Positions 8,544 through 17,373 of a stretch of 52,542 nt of DNA are shown here, piece by piece (the first letter of the stretch is position 1; every line of letters begins with the position of its first letter). Under the pieces are notes generated by a model. The model saw only the letters and a list, made by a program, of their open reading frames with translations. It ran no database searches and was not told the origin of the DNA. The translations under genes and the position numbers were made by a program. Origin of the DNA: Bryobacteraceae bacterium (GTDB lineage Bacteria; Acidobacteriota; Terriglobia; Bryobacterales; Bryobacteraceae); the NCBI GenBank assembly GCA_023511855.1, contig JAIMAR010000003.1:1-52542 (forward strand), read 5' to 3'.

Positions 8544-9473
8544 CTATTCCCTCAGCTCCTTCCCCGTCAGCCGGATAAATAGGCTCTCCAGACTCGGCTG
8601 CCGCACCGTGGCCCCGCGGATCTCCGCCCCCGCCGCCCCAAGGAGGCCGAAAATCTTGGCGAGCCGCGCGGAAGCATCCACCGCCGCCACCGTAAGTTCC
8701 TCCGGCTTGACCTGCAAGATCTCAAGCCCTTCCATCCGCTCCAGGGCCGCCCGTACGCTGCGCTCTTCCCAGGTTCCCGTCAAGCTCAACAGCTCCCTTT
8801 CCCCCAGCACGGCACGCAGCTCGGCCAGAGTCCCCTGGGCGATCAGTCGGCCGTTGTCCATGATGGCCAGCCGGTCGCACAACGCCTCCGCCTCCTCCAT
8901 GTAATGCGTGGTGTAGAGCACGCACACGCCTTGCGCGGCCTGCTCGCGCACCATCTCCAGCAGCCGCACCCGGCTCTGCGGATCGACGCCAACGGTTGGC
9001 TCGTCGAGCAGCAGCACCTTGGGACTATGGACCACCGCGCACGCGAAGTTCAGGCGGCGTTTCATCCCGCCCGAGAAGCGCTTGACCGGCTCTCGGGCAC
9101 GGTCCTGCAACCCGAAGAGCTCCAAAGTCTCTTCGATGCGCTGCTTGAGCTGCGCCCCGCGCAAGCCCTGCACTCCACCCCAGTAGGCGAGGTTTTCCGC
9201 CGCGCTCAAGTCTTCGTAGAGCGCCAGCTCCTGAGGGGCTACGCCAATGGACGCCCGTGCGGCTCTGCCTTGCTCGACAACGTCGTATCCGGCCACCCGC
9301 ACCCGGCCCGAAACCGGTTTCAAAAGCCCTGAGATGCAATGGATGGTGGTGGTCTTGCCCGCACCATTCGGCCCAAGCAACCCAAACACTTCCCCTGTCC
9401 GGACCTCAAAGGTGGCGCCGTCCACGGCCACCACGGGGCCATACGTCTTACGCAGGTTTCGGACTTCGATCAC
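8544..9473 (-). CDS. ABC exporter ATP-binding protein
   Basis: 309 residues from a GTG at 9473 (family alignment; upstream frame residues are unlike any ATPase). Walker A is GPNGAGKTTT, the ABC signature FSGGMKRRLN, Walker B VLLLDEPTVG, and the switch histidine is in TTHYMEEAE. The C-terminal 80 residues are the regulatory extension common to DrrA/NatA-type exporters. A GGGAGGGGAG stretch lies upstream of the GTG. First gene of the operon with two ABC-2 permeases. Confidence 0.9.
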   Translation of the reverse strand: MIEVRNLRKTYGPVVAVDGATFEVRTGEVFGLLGPNGAGKTTTIHCISGLLKPVSGRVRVAGYDVVEQGRAARASIGVAPQELALYEDLSAAENLAYWGGVQGLRGAQLKQRIEETLELFGLQDRAREPVKRFSGGMKRRLNFACAVVHSPKVLLLDEPTVGVDPQSRVRLLEMVREQAAQGVCVLYTTHYMEEAEALCDRLAIMDNGRLIAQGTLAELRAVLGERELLSLTGTWEERSVRAALERMEGLEILQVKPEELTVAAVDASARLAKIFGLLGAAGAEIRGATVRQPSLESLFIRLTGKELRE

Positions 9474-9570
9474 GGTGCGCGGTTCTCTCCCCTCCCGGCG
9501 TCTTGATCTACAATACGACCTCCGCGCCAGCCGGGTTCCGTCAAACGGCGGCTGCCAGGGGCCGGAGCGG

Positions 9571-9576
9571 TAAAAT
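9571..9576 (+). promoter_or_regulatory. -10 element directly before a TTG start (possible leaderless transcript)
   Basis: TAAAAT ends 6 nt before the TTG at 9583, so a transcript would begin at or next to the start codon. No ribosome-binding site lies at a normal distance. Confidence 0.4.
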
Positions 9577-9582
9577 TGTGGC

Positions 9583-10965
9583 TTGCGCAAGCGCGATTCG
9601 GACCACAACGGGCGCTGGGTTGTGCCCGCTCTGTTCCTGCTGGTCTTCCTCACCCACGGGCTCAGTCCGATCGGAACCTCCTCTGACTCCCGCTGGACGG
9701 TGCCGCTGGCCCTCAGCCTCCTCCGGGAACGAAACACCGATCTGGACGAATACCATCGCGACCTGAAGGCCCACCGCTTCCAGGGCATCCAGTGCGTGGG
9801 TCCGGACAAGCAAGTCCGCGAACCCTCTCCCGCAGAAGGCTGCCCGCCCGGAGGACGGGCTTACTACTCCTATCCGATCGGCACGCCGGTGGTTGCTGCG
9901 CCGGTGCTGCTGGCTTTGGATGCTGCTTTGCGTCTGGCGGGACCGGCCGCATTGAGTTTGGCAGGAAACCGGCTGACCCCCGCCATGCGCTGTTTTTTCG
10001 AACGCCGGTATACGGAATGTTTCGCGTTGGCGGAGCTGGTGATTGCTTCTTTCGTAATCGCCACCGCTGCGGTTGTGGTGTTCTTGACCGCCCGGCTTTA
10101 CCTGTCCGTGCGCTTGGCGATGCTATTGGCCGTTCTGTTCGCCTATGCCACTCCGGCCTATTCCACCGGCAGCCGGGCCCTTTGGCAACATGGTCCGGCC
10201 ATGCTTATGCTGGCCCTGGCTTTATACCTTCTGGCCCGGGGGCGCGAGCGGCCTTCGCTGAACCCGTGGAGCGCCGTGCCGCTGGTTCTGGCCTTCTTCA
10301 TCCGGCCCCTCGCCGCAGTCTGGCTGGTGGTTGCGGTCTTCTACTTGTGGTCCACTCGCCGGGCTCAGCTCCGCCAGTGGGTGTCGCTGGGCGTTTTGAC
10401 GAGCACGCCTTTCGTGCTGCACAACTGGTTGGTCTACGGGACGCTCTTACAACCCTATTACCTGCGGCAGCAATTCCTCCCTTTCTCCACGGCGAGCGCG
10501 CCGAATTTCTTGTCCGCCCTAGCCGGGCACCTGAGCAGCCCCTCCCGGGGGCTGCTGATCTTCTCCCCAGTTTTAGCGTTCAGCTTGGTGGGGATGGTTC
10601 TGGCCGTCAAGCGAGGCTGGGCAGCGCCTCTGCCGCGCTACCTCATGGCTGGGCTGGCCGCCCACTGGCTGGTGATCTCCTGGTTCGCCGACTGGCCGGC
10701 CGGCCATTGCTATGGGCCGCGGTATTTCACAGAGGCAACGCCGGTCTTCCTCTTCTTCCTGATTCCTTGGCTCCAGGCACGCCCGAAACCAGCCTGGGTT
10801 GCGGCTGCGTTCGTAGCGCTGAGCCTCTGGAGCGGGTTAGTGCACTTCCGGGGCGCGGCGCATTGGGACGTCTATCTCTGGAACGCGGACCCGAGAGGCG
10901 CCAGCCCCGAGCACGCCTGGGACTGGAAGGATCCACAATTCCTGCGGGGGCTTGTAAACCCATAG
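9583..10965 (+). CDS. Polytopic membrane protein, GT-C glycosyltransferase-like
   Basis: 460 residues with about 10-11 hydrophobic helices. The first loop after helix 1 is long and acidic (DSRWTVPLAL, ERNTDLDEY), as in GT-C enzymes (PMT/ArnT-like) where an acidic loop residue is catalytic. The CYGPRYFTEATPVF motif near residue 385 is shared by many bacterial GT-C-like proteins of unknown acceptor. The role is probably sugar transfer from a polyprenyl-phosphate donor at the outer face of the membrane; this is family inference only. Start TTG is chosen because a -10 hexamer lies 6 nt upstream and the frame has no better start. Monocistronic. Confidence 0.65.
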   Translation: MRKRDSDHNGRWVVPALFLLVFLTHGLSPIGTSSDSRWTVPLALSLLRERNTDLDEYHRDLKAHRFQGIQCVGPDKQVREPSPAEGCPPGGRAYYSYPIGTPVVAAPVLLALDAALRLAGPAALSLAGNRLTPAMRCFFERRYTECFALAELVIASFVIATAAVVVFLTARLYLSVRLAMLLAVLFAYATPAYSTGSRALWQHGPAMLMLALALYLLARGRERPSLNPWSAVPLVLAFFIRPLAAVWLVVAVFYLWSTRRAQLRQWVSLGVLTSTPFVLHNWLVYGTLLQPYYLRQQFLPFSTASAPNFLSALAGHLSSPSRGLLIFSPVLAFSLVGMVLAVKRGWAAPLPRYLMAGLAAHWLVISWFADWPAGHCYGPRYFTEATPVFLFFLIPWLQARPKPAWVAAAFVALSLWSGLVHFRGAAHWDVYLWNADPRGASPEHAWDWKDPQFLRGLVNP

Positions 10966-11009
10966 GCGGGGGATTTACCTAACGCTCCTGACCCGGCTGA
11001 GTCCGGCTG

Positions 11010-11627
11010 CTATAGGTCCAGCAGATGACCAAGTTTTTCTTTCTTGGTACGCAGGTAGGCTTCCGCCGTTTGGGCCGGCGGGACTTCACAGGAGACGCGT
11101 TCAACGACTCGAATGCCGGCTTTTTCCAAGGCCCGGATCTTCTGCGGGTTATTGGAGAGGAGGCGAACCTTATCTACTTGAAAATAAAGCAGAATCTCCG
11201 CCGGAAGCCGATAGTTCCGCAGGTCCGCTTCAAAACCCAACTTCTCGTTGGCCTCGACCGTGTCCGCTCCCTGGTCTTGCAGTTCGTAGGCGCGAAGCTT
11301 GTTCAAAAGGCCTATGCCCCGTCCTTCTTTATGCTCATAGATGAGCAGCCCTCGGCCCTCTTCGGCGATCCGGCTGAGGGAGAGTTCCAGTTGCGCCCGG
11401 CAATCGCAGCGCAGGCTATGGAACACGTCGCCCGTGAGGCACTGGGAATGGATCCGCACCAACGGCGGCGGGTCCCCGGTGACGTCGCCCATGCGGAGCA
11501 CAACCGCTTCTTCCCGGCGCCCGCCATACACGCCTTCGAAGCCGTAAACGCGAAAGTGACCAAAGCGGGAGGGAAAATCCGCTTCCGCCACCTTTTGTAG
11601 GCGGAGACTTGAGGCCGTGGTCTGCAT
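11010..11627 (-). CDS. ribA: GTP cyclohydrolase II
   Basis: Converts GTP to 2,5-diamino-6-ribosylamino-pyrimidinone phosphate, the first step of riboflavin synthesis. HSQCLTGDVFHSLRCDC carries the three zinc cysteines, and EGRGIGLLNKLRAY is the GTP-binding motif. No DHBP synthase (RibB) domain is fused; it must be encoded elsewhere. I start at the internal ATG at 11627 because an upstream in-frame ATG (11672) overlaps a TATAAT -10 element and would lie upstream of the transcript. The resulting 205 residues match E. coli RibA length (196). Divergent from the LytS-type kinase gene. Confidence 0.92.
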   Translation of the reverse strand: MQTTASSLRLQKVAEADFPSRFGHFRVYGFEGVYGGRREEAVVLRMGDVTGDPPPLVRIHSQCLTGDVFHSLRCDCRAQLELSLSRIAEEGRGLLIYEHKEGRGIGLLNKLRAYELQDQGADTVEANEKLGFEADLRNYRLPAEILLYFQVDKVRLLSNNPQKIRALEKAGIRVVERVSCEVPPAQTAEAYLRTKKEKLGHLLDL

Positions 11628-11670
11628 GAAGCTGAATGCGGCGCGGCGTGGAGAACGCCTCTCAAGACTC

Positions 11671-11676
11671 ATTATA
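11671..11676 (-). promoter_or_regulatory. -10 element of ribA
   Basis: Perfect TATAAT on the minus strand. Transcription would begin near 11664, giving a leader of about 37 nt to the ATG at 11627. No good -35 is visible. Confidence 0.5.
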
Positions 11677-11698
11677 GAATGAACGGCGGAGCCAGTTC

Positions 11699-13018
11699 GT
11701 GCAGCAATATCTTCTGACGCTTCTGCTGAAGCTGGGCGTGGTGACGGCGCTGGCCAGTTTTCTGGTGCGCTCGAACCCCTTCAAGCGCATGCTCATGCGC
11801 GAGCAGCGCACCTTCAACCAGCGCCTGATGTTGGCCTTGAGCTTTGCCGCCATCTTTGGCCTTGGCTCCGGAATCCGAGTCATTTTGCCGTCCTATCAGG
11901 CGGTGGATCTGGGTCTGGAGGCGAGCCTTCTGGCGGGCCTGCTCGCCGGCTACGTCACGGGCTTGGTCTCCGGAGTGCTGATCTCCCTGCCCGGCACAAT
12001 CAATGGGGAACTGCTGACCATGCCTCTGCTGGCCGCCGCCGGGGTGCTAGGCGGACTTCTGCGGGATTGCGCCGCCGATCCCGAAGACATCTGGCGGTTC
12101 TCGCCGCTGCCAGGGCTCCAACTCCGCAGGCTGCTCCGGGACCCGGCACGGCGGCGCCGGGCTCTGTTCCAGATCTGCCTGGTGTTGGGGATCCTATTCA
12201 CGGAGTTCTTCCGGGACGCGGCCGGACGCTTGTTTCCGGGAGCGGTGTTTGTCATCCCGCGCCCAAGCGACCAGCCGCTCAGCATACTGCTTCCATACCT
12301 GACCAGCATCTTTGCCGTCACCCTGCCTCTGAAGATCTGGAACAACGCCCGCAATGAAACCAAGCTGGTCGAACAAGAGCAGCTTTTGATGCAGGCCCGG
12401 CTGGCCGCCTTGTCCAGCCAGATCAATCCGCACTTCCTGTTCAATACCCTCAATTCGGTGTCGTCGTTGATCCGCACCAATCCGGATCAGGCCCGGGCTA
12501 TGGTCTACCGGCTCTCCAACATCTTGCGGCGGTTGTTGCGCAAGCACGAAAACCTCAGCCCGTTGCGCGACGAGTTGAGCTTTATCGACGACTACCTGGC
12601 CATCGAGATGGTCCGCTTCGGCGATAAGCTGTGCTTCGAAAAGGAGGTCAGCCCGGAAACCCTGGACCTTTTGGTACCCAGCATGCTCCTTCAACCGCTC
12701 GTCGAGAACTCCATCCGCCACGGACTCAGCGGCAAACTGGAAGGCGGCGTGATTCACCTGCGCTGCAAGGCCGAGGGCGGTCGCATCCGCCTCACCGTCG
12801 AAGACGACGGCGTCGGTATCCCCCCCAGTAAGCTCGCTACGTTGCTCGAGCAGGGCATCGGCATCAGCAACGTCAACGAGCGCCTGAAGGTCCTGTTCGG
12901 AAACGACTATCGCCTGCACGTGGACAGCAAGCCCGGCGTGGGCACCCGCATCGAGCTGGAATTTCCCGAGTTGCACGCGGGGGCGGTTTCGGCGGCCGCC
13001 GCCACGCCCCTTACCTGA
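11699..13018 (+). CDS. LytS/YehU-family membrane sensor histidine kinase
   Basis: 439 residues. The first ~230 contain five or six hydrophobic helices resembling the 5TM-LYT sensor region ([14 protein letters not shown] is typical). Then comes the His_kinase domain [13 protein letters not shown] with phospho-acceptor His245, followed by N-box [10 protein letters not shown] and G-box [10 protein letters not shown]. Such kinases normally pair with a LytTR regulator, but none is adjacent, so the partner is elsewhere. GTG start with GGAG about 10 nt upstream. The 3' end overlaps the convergent thiG by 8 bp. Confidence 0.88.
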   Translation: MQQYLLTLLLKLGVVTALASFLVRSNPFKRMLMREQRTFNQRLMLALSFAAIFGLGSGIRVILPSYQAVDLGLEASLLAGLLAGYVTGLVSGVLISLPGTINGELLTMPLLAAAGVLGGLLRDCAADPEDIWRFSPLPGLQLRRLLRDPARRRRALFQICLVLGILFTEFFRDAAGRLFPGAVFVIPRPSDQPLSILLPYLTSIFAVTLPLKIWNNARNETKLVEQEQLLMQARLAALSSQINPHFLFNTLNSVSSLIRTNPDQARAMVYRLSNILRRLLRKHENLSPLRDELSFIDDYLAIEMVRFGDKLCFEKEVSPETLDLLVPSMLLQPLVENSIRHGLSGKLEGGVIHLRCKAEGGRIRLTVEDDGVGIPPSKLATLLEQGIGISNVNERLKVLFGNDYRLHVDSKPGVGTRIELEFPELHAGAVSAAAATPLT

Positions 13019-13787
13019 CCACGCCCTCGAGTGGGCTGCTGGCGCTGGCGTACAGCTTTTTCGGAATCCGGCCCGCCAGATACGCCAAACGCCCAGCCTC
13101 CACCCCTAGCTTCATCGCCAGGGCCATCTTCTCCGGCTCGGTGGCGCAAGCAATGGCGGTGTTCAAAAGCACTCCGTCTGCGCCCAGTTCCATCGCCACC
13201 ACGACGTCGGAGGCGGTTCCCACGCCGGCGTCCACAATCAACGGAACCTCGGTGATCATCTCCCGCAAAATCCGCAAGTTGGCGGCGTTCTGGATGCCCA
13301 TGCCGGACCCGATGGGGGCCGCTAGCGGCATTACGGCCGCTGCCCCCGCGTCGATGAGCTTCTTGGCATTGACCAGATCGTCGTTGGTGTAGGGCAACAC
13401 GACAAAGCCTTCTTTTACCAGCGTACGCGTGGACTCCAACAGCCCTTCGTTGTCCGGGAAGAGCGTTTTTTCATCCCCAATCACTTCGAGTTTGATCCAG
13501 TTGGAAAGGCCCACCTCGCGGGCCAGCCGCGCCGTACGAATCGCTTCCTCGGCGGTATAGCAGCCGGCGGTATTCGGCAAAATGAAGAACTTGGAACGGT
13601 CGATGTAGTCCAGCAGGGATTCCTTGCTGCGGTCGGTCAGATTCACCCGGCGCACCGCCACCGTGACCATCTCCGCCCCGCTCAACTCGTGGCATCGGGC
13701 CATCTCGGGGAAGCTGCGGTACTTGCCCGTTCCGACAATCAGGCGGGACCGGAACTCGCGCCCCGCAATCACTAGTTTGTCTTCCAT
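13011..13787 (-). CDS. thiG: Thiazole synthase
   Basis: 258 residues, full length for ThiG. It makes thiazole phosphate from deoxyxylulose 5-phosphate, ThiS thiocarboxylate and dehydroglycine. The Schiff-base lysine is Lys99 in [15 protein letters not shown] and DAGVGTASD are family motifs. It is isolated from other thi genes, and its 68-bp leader is too short for, and lacks the pattern of, a TPP riboswitch. GAGG lies 3 nt before the ATG. Confidence 0.95.
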   Translation of the reverse strand: MEDKLVIAGREFRSRLIVGTGKYRSFPEMARCHELSGAEMVTVAVRRVNLTDRSKESLLDYIDRSKFFILPNTAGCYTAEEAIRTARLAREVGLSNWIKLEVIGDEKTLFPDNEGLLESTRTLVKEGFVVLPYTNDDLVNAKKLIDAGAAAVMPLAAPIGSGMGIQNAANLRILREMITEVPLIVDAGVGTASDVVVAMELGADGVLLNTAIACATEPEKMALAMKLGVEAGRLAYLAGRIPKKLYASASSPLEGVVR

Positions 13788-13793
13788 GACCTC

Positions 13794-13799
13794 ATTGTA
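13794..13799 (-). promoter_or_regulatory. -10-like element of thiG
   Basis: TACAAT on the minus strand, 6 nt from the ATG. The intervening GAGGTC could act as a weak ribosome-binding site, or the message could be leaderless. Confidence 0.35.
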
Positions 13800-13855
13800 G
13801 CCCTCCGCCGCTAAGGGGATTCCCTACTGAATAGAGGCAGATTCGCTGCCGATAA

Positions 13856-14950
13856 GTGACCCGAGGGATACCCTTGCGCATGATTTCCATCAAGAAATCG
13901 TTGGACCGGCTGGAGGAGCTCGAGCGCCAGTCCCGCTCTGCTGTGAGTTCGTATCAAGCCGCCCTCGCCAGCGTGGAAGCCCACGTAGTGGAAGTCGAGC
14001 GGGACTTAGCAGTCGGTCTGCGGCAGCAGTTGCGTCAATTGCGCCAGACCCTGGGCTCCGCCCCCACCGCCGAACTTCTTGAGTTAGCCCGCAAGAGTCT
14101 CGACGATCATCTCCGTGAATTCAAAGCCCTCTCGTCCGACGTTCTCAAAGCCCGGGAAAAGGACCTGCGGGAGATCCTAGCGGCCGTGGCTGAAGCAACC
14201 GCGGCTGTGGCCGAACGGGCCGACCAGCACGCCTCTCAGTTTCGCGCCGTAACCCGGCAATTGGAAGCCGCCGCCGAACTGGACAGCCTGAGCTTGATCC
14301 GCGTCCGGATCGCCGAGGCTGCTTCCCGTCTCCGGCGCTGTACGGAACAGATGCACACTCAGAATCACGCAGCCGCAGCCCAAATGCAAGAGCAGATCCG
14401 TCGGCTCCACCGGCGACTGGAGGAGGCCGAAACCCTAGCTCACACCGATCCCCTCACCGGCTTGGCCAATCGGCGTCGTGCCGAAGCGCTCATCGAAGGG
14501 AATCAGATGGCTGGGAGGCCCTTTTGCATCCTGCTGTTTGACTTGGATCACTTCAAGACCATCAACGACCGCTATGGTCACCCGGTTGGAGATCAAGTCC
14601 TTGTGGCCTTCGCGCAGCGGCTCGCGGCCCAGTTCCCGCCGCAGGACGTGGTTTGCCGATGGGGCGGAGACGAATTCCTGGTCATCGTGACCACGGCGCT
14701 CGAAGATCCCCACACTTTCGCCGCCTCCCTGGCTTCCCGCGTACGCGGGCTCTACGCCATTCAGGGGCCGGGCGGGCCTCTGAATGTTGAGGTCTCAGCG
14801 AGCTTCGGCGTCGCTTTGCACCGCGGCGGGGACAACGGCGCGGACCTTCTCGCCCAAGCAGATGCCACGCTGTACCAAAACAAGCGCCTAAGGGACACTC
14901 GCCACAGCCGGGCCACGCCTTGGCCCGCAGGCACCGTCTATTCCCAATGA
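13856..14950 (+). CDS. Diguanylate cyclase (GGDEF) with long N-terminal coiled coil
   Basis: 364 residues. Residues 1-195 are charged and heptad-like with no membrane helix, so the protein is probably a cytosolic coiled-coil dimer. The C-terminal GGDEF domain starts with DPLTGLANRR and holds the intact active site GGDEF at 270-274. The RxxD inhibitory site before it is degenerate (PPQD), so product inhibition through that site is unlikely. The start is uncertain: GTG 13856, TTG 13874 (spaced well from GAGGG) or ATG 13880. It precedes a kinase-regulator pair on the same strand. Confidence 0.88.
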   Translation: MTRGIPLRMISIKKSLDRLEELERQSRSAVSSYQAALASVEAHVVEVERDLAVGLRQQLRQLRQTLGSAPTAELLELARKSLDDHLREFKALSSDVLKAREKDLREILAAVAEATAAVAERADQHASQFRAVTRQLEAAAELDSLSLIRVRIAEAASRLRRCTEQMHTQNHAAAAQMQEQIRRLHRRLEEAETLAHTDPLTGLANRRRAEALIEGNQMAGRPFCILLFDLDHFKTINDRYGHPVGDQVLVAFAQRLAAQFPPQDVVCRWGGDEFLVIVTTALEDPHTFAASLASRVRGLYAIQGPGGPLNVEVSASFGVALHRGGDNGADLLAQADATLYQNKRLRDTRHSRATPWPAGTVYSQ

Positions 14951-14990
14951 CCCTGCTGAAACCGGCAAACCACACCGATCAATTATTGCG

Positions 14991-16583
14991 GTGAAGGGCG
15001 CAAATCCAGAGCAAGACTCCGCGCTGGCCGCGGCAGGGGCTAGTGCGGAACAGCGCTTAGAGTTACTAGCCGCCCACCTGCGAGAACGCGCCTCTCGAAT
15101 CCAACGCATGTTCGAGCGCGCCCTGCGACAGCTTCCCCTGACTCCGCCGATCCGAAAAGCAGTCGCTGCCTTGGCCCCAGGCGCGCTTGGCCCCCAGCCT
15201 TCCCCGTGCTGGTCCTTCGAGGCCTACCGAGAACAAGTCGCCTATCACGGACGCCGCCTCGCCAAACTGGACGCCCCTGCCGTCGGGATGGCCCGGGCCA
15301 TCGACGAGTACGTGCGACTCCTCCGTGAGGCTTTGCCGGCTCCGGAGAAGGAATCAGGACGGGAACTGCACCTGGCCGCCGATCTCTGGCGCCTCTGGAT
15401 CACACTGTCCTTGAACCGGGCTTTCCACGAGGTGGCTGAGGCGGAGGCGAGGACTTATCACCGGCTCTTTCAAGCGGAACTGGAATCCCGCACGCTAGAG
15501 GAGCTGCTCGGCCGCATGCTGGAGGCGTTGGCGGAATACGCCCAGGCAGAACGGTCGGCAGTATTCTGGCTGGACCGGAGCGCACAAAGTTGGAAGGTTC
15601 TTCACGCCCTGCCGGAGGGCGCCGGCCCCGGCACGATTCCTTTAGCGGCTAGTTCGGTTCCTCGCTTCCGCCGGCCGCGCTGCCAACTGGTGGGACGGCC
15701 CGGACCCCGGCTTGCCATTCTGCCGCAATGGCATCGGCCTGAGTACACTGTCTGGTCCGTCCCGCTGTTGGCGGAAGGCCGCTTCTCCGGCGTCATGCAA
15801 TTCGCGTTTCCCAAGGCCTACCCCTGGCTGCCCCGCGAACGCAGGTTGCTGGAGACGGCGGCGGAGCATTGTTCGCTGGCGGCGGAAAAGGCGCGCCTGA
15901 CCCAACGCCTCGCCGAGAAGGAAGACCAGGTCCGCCGTCTGGCGGAACGCCTGGTGGAGGTCGAAGAGAGAGAAAGGAAGCGCATCAGTTCCGAACTCCA
16001 TGACGAGGCCGGCCAAGCGCTCATGTGCATCCGGCTGGAGCTGGAGATGCTGGAGCAGAAACTTCCTCCTGAGGCGGCTCACCTGGCTCCGGCGCTTGCC
16101 TCAGCCCGCAGTCTGACCGAGCACACGATCACCGAAATCCGGCGCGTTATCTCCTCGCTCAGCCCGGCTGCCCTCAGCCAGCTTGGCCTGCCGGCAGCCA
16201 TACGCCAGCTCGCCGCCCGTACCCAACAACTTACGGGGATCCGAATTCGGTTGAAAATCGGCCCCCTGCCGCAGCTCCCTCCTCCGGTTCAGACAGCCAT
16301 TTACCGCTTGGTTCAGGAATCCCTGCATAACGCCACCCGGCATTCCTCCGCATCCACCATAAAGCTTTCGCTGAAGGCCGCCGATCGACAGATTAGTTTG
16401 AACGTGGAGGACGACGGCGTGGGCTTTGACGTCCCAGCAGCGTTGGCCAAGCCGAACGCGTTCGGGTTGACCGGCATGAAAGAGAGAGCCGCGTTGCTGG
16501 GAGGAGAATTCCAGGTCCGTTCCCAAGCTGGCAAAGGAACCCGCATCGAAGTCCGTCTGCCCGATCCAACCAGGCGAATGTGA
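14991..16583 (+). CDS. Soluble GAF-type sensor histidine kinase (NarX/DesK class)
   Basis: 530 residues without membrane helices. Residues 1-160 are helical with no clear family. Residues 165-305 are GAF-like (LEELLGRMLEALAEYA, then VWSVPLL). A coiled coil is followed by the HisKA_3 motif ERKRISSELHDEAGQ with His337, and an HATPase domain (LVQESLHNATRHS, VEDDGVGFD, GLTGMKERA). It should sense a cytosolic signal and phosphorylate the regulator encoded 15 nt downstream. GTG start, 40 nt after the GGDEF gene. Confidence 0.88.
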   Translation: MKGANPEQDSALAAAGASAEQRLELLAAHLRERASRIQRMFERALRQLPLTPPIRKAVAALAPGALGPQPSPCWSFEAYREQVAYHGRRLAKLDAPAVGMARAIDEYVRLLREALPAPEKESGRELHLAADLWRLWITLSLNRAFHEVAEAEARTYHRLFQAELESRTLEELLGRMLEALAEYAQAERSAVFWLDRSAQSWKVLHALPEGAGPGTIPLAASSVPRFRRPRCQLVGRPGPRLAILPQWHRPEYTVWSVPLLAEGRFSGVMQFAFPKAYPWLPRERRLLETAAEHCSLAAEKARLTQRLAEKEDQVRRLAERLVEVEERERKRISSELHDEAGQALMCIRLELEMLEQKLPPEAAHLAPALASARSLTEHTITEIRRVISSLSPAALSQLGLPAAIRQLAARTQQLTGIRIRLKIGPLPQLPPPVQTAIYRLVQESLHNATRHSSASTIKLSLKAADRQISLNVEDDGVGFDVPAALAKPNAFGLTGMKERAALLGGEFQVRSQAGKGTRIEVRLPDPTRRM

Positions 16584-16598
16584 GGCAAAGCAGGCTTT

Positions 16599-17264
16599 AT
16601 GTCGAAGATTCGAATTCTGTTGGCGGACGATCATACGCTGTTCCGCCAGGGCATTAAAACGCTACTGGCCGCCGAGTCGGACATGGAGGTGGTCGGTGAA
16701 GCCGCCGACGCCGCCGCGGCTGCCGACAAAGCAACCGAACTCAAGCCGGATGTGGTCCTGCTGGACATCGGCATGCCAGGCCCGAGCAGTTTCGAGGTGG
16801 CCCGACAAATCCGGAGGAACCGCCCGGACACCAAAGTGGTGTTCCTTACCATGTATGACGACGAAGACTACTTGGTGGAAAGCATGGAGGTCGGCGCCAA
16901 CGGTTACATCCTAAAAGACAGCCCGGCCTCCCAGCTCGCTTCGGCTGTCCGGGATGTATTCCGCGGGGGCAGCTACCTCAGTCCCCGCATGCTCTCCCAA
17001 CTGGTCCACGATTTCCGCTCGCGGGTCAAGACCACCGACCGGCTGCCCCGTTTCGCCAGCCTTACTCCGCGGGAAAAAGAGGTTCTGAAAATGCTCGCCG
17101 AGGGCAACTCCGTCAAAGAGGTCGCCACCCAGTTGGACTTGAGCGTCAAAACCGTGGAGGCTCACAAGTTCAACCTGATGCGCAAGCTCGGCATTCACAA
17201 TAAGGCGCAGCTCGTTCAATACGCCATCCAAAAGAAGGTCATCAAACTCCCGGTGCTGAGTTGA
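16599..17264 (+). CDS. NarL/FixJ-family response regulator
   Basis: 221 residues. The receiver domain has the acidic pair DD (10-11), phospho-acceptor Asp56 in LLDIGMP, Thr in FLTMYDD and Lys in YILKDSP. The C-terminal LuxR helix-turn-helix is LTPREKEVLKMLAEGNS...VKTVEAHKFNLMRKL. Its partner is almost certainly the upstream kinase. Targets are unknown; sppA follows 109 bp downstream and could be regulated or only adjacent. Confidence 0.93.
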   Translation: MSKIRILLADDHTLFRQGIKTLLAAESDMEVVGEAADAAAAADKATELKPDVVLLDIGMPGPSSFEVARQIRRNRPDTKVVFLTMYDDEDYLVESMEVGANGYILKDSPASQLASAVRDVFRGGSYLSPRMLSQLVHDFRSRVKTTDRLPRFASLTPREKEVLKMLAEGNSVKEVATQLDLSVKTVEAHKFNLMRKLGIHNKAQLVQYAIQKKVIKLPVLS

Positions 17265-17373
17265 CCGGAGCAGCGGGGGGAAAACGCCGCCTCGGGTAGA
17301 ATCATAGTGTGGCTGGTCCAACCTTCCCTGCTCGCTCCCCAGCCAACAATCCATTTAAGGCGGCTACCCACCT

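Noticed and set aside
9474-9809. Upstream extension of the exporter ATPase frame
   Set aside because: It has no similarity to ABC proteins and overlaps the membrane-protein gene starting at 9583.
13788-13855. TPP riboswitch before thiG
   Set aside because: The leader is under 70 nt and lacks the conserved thi-box segments.
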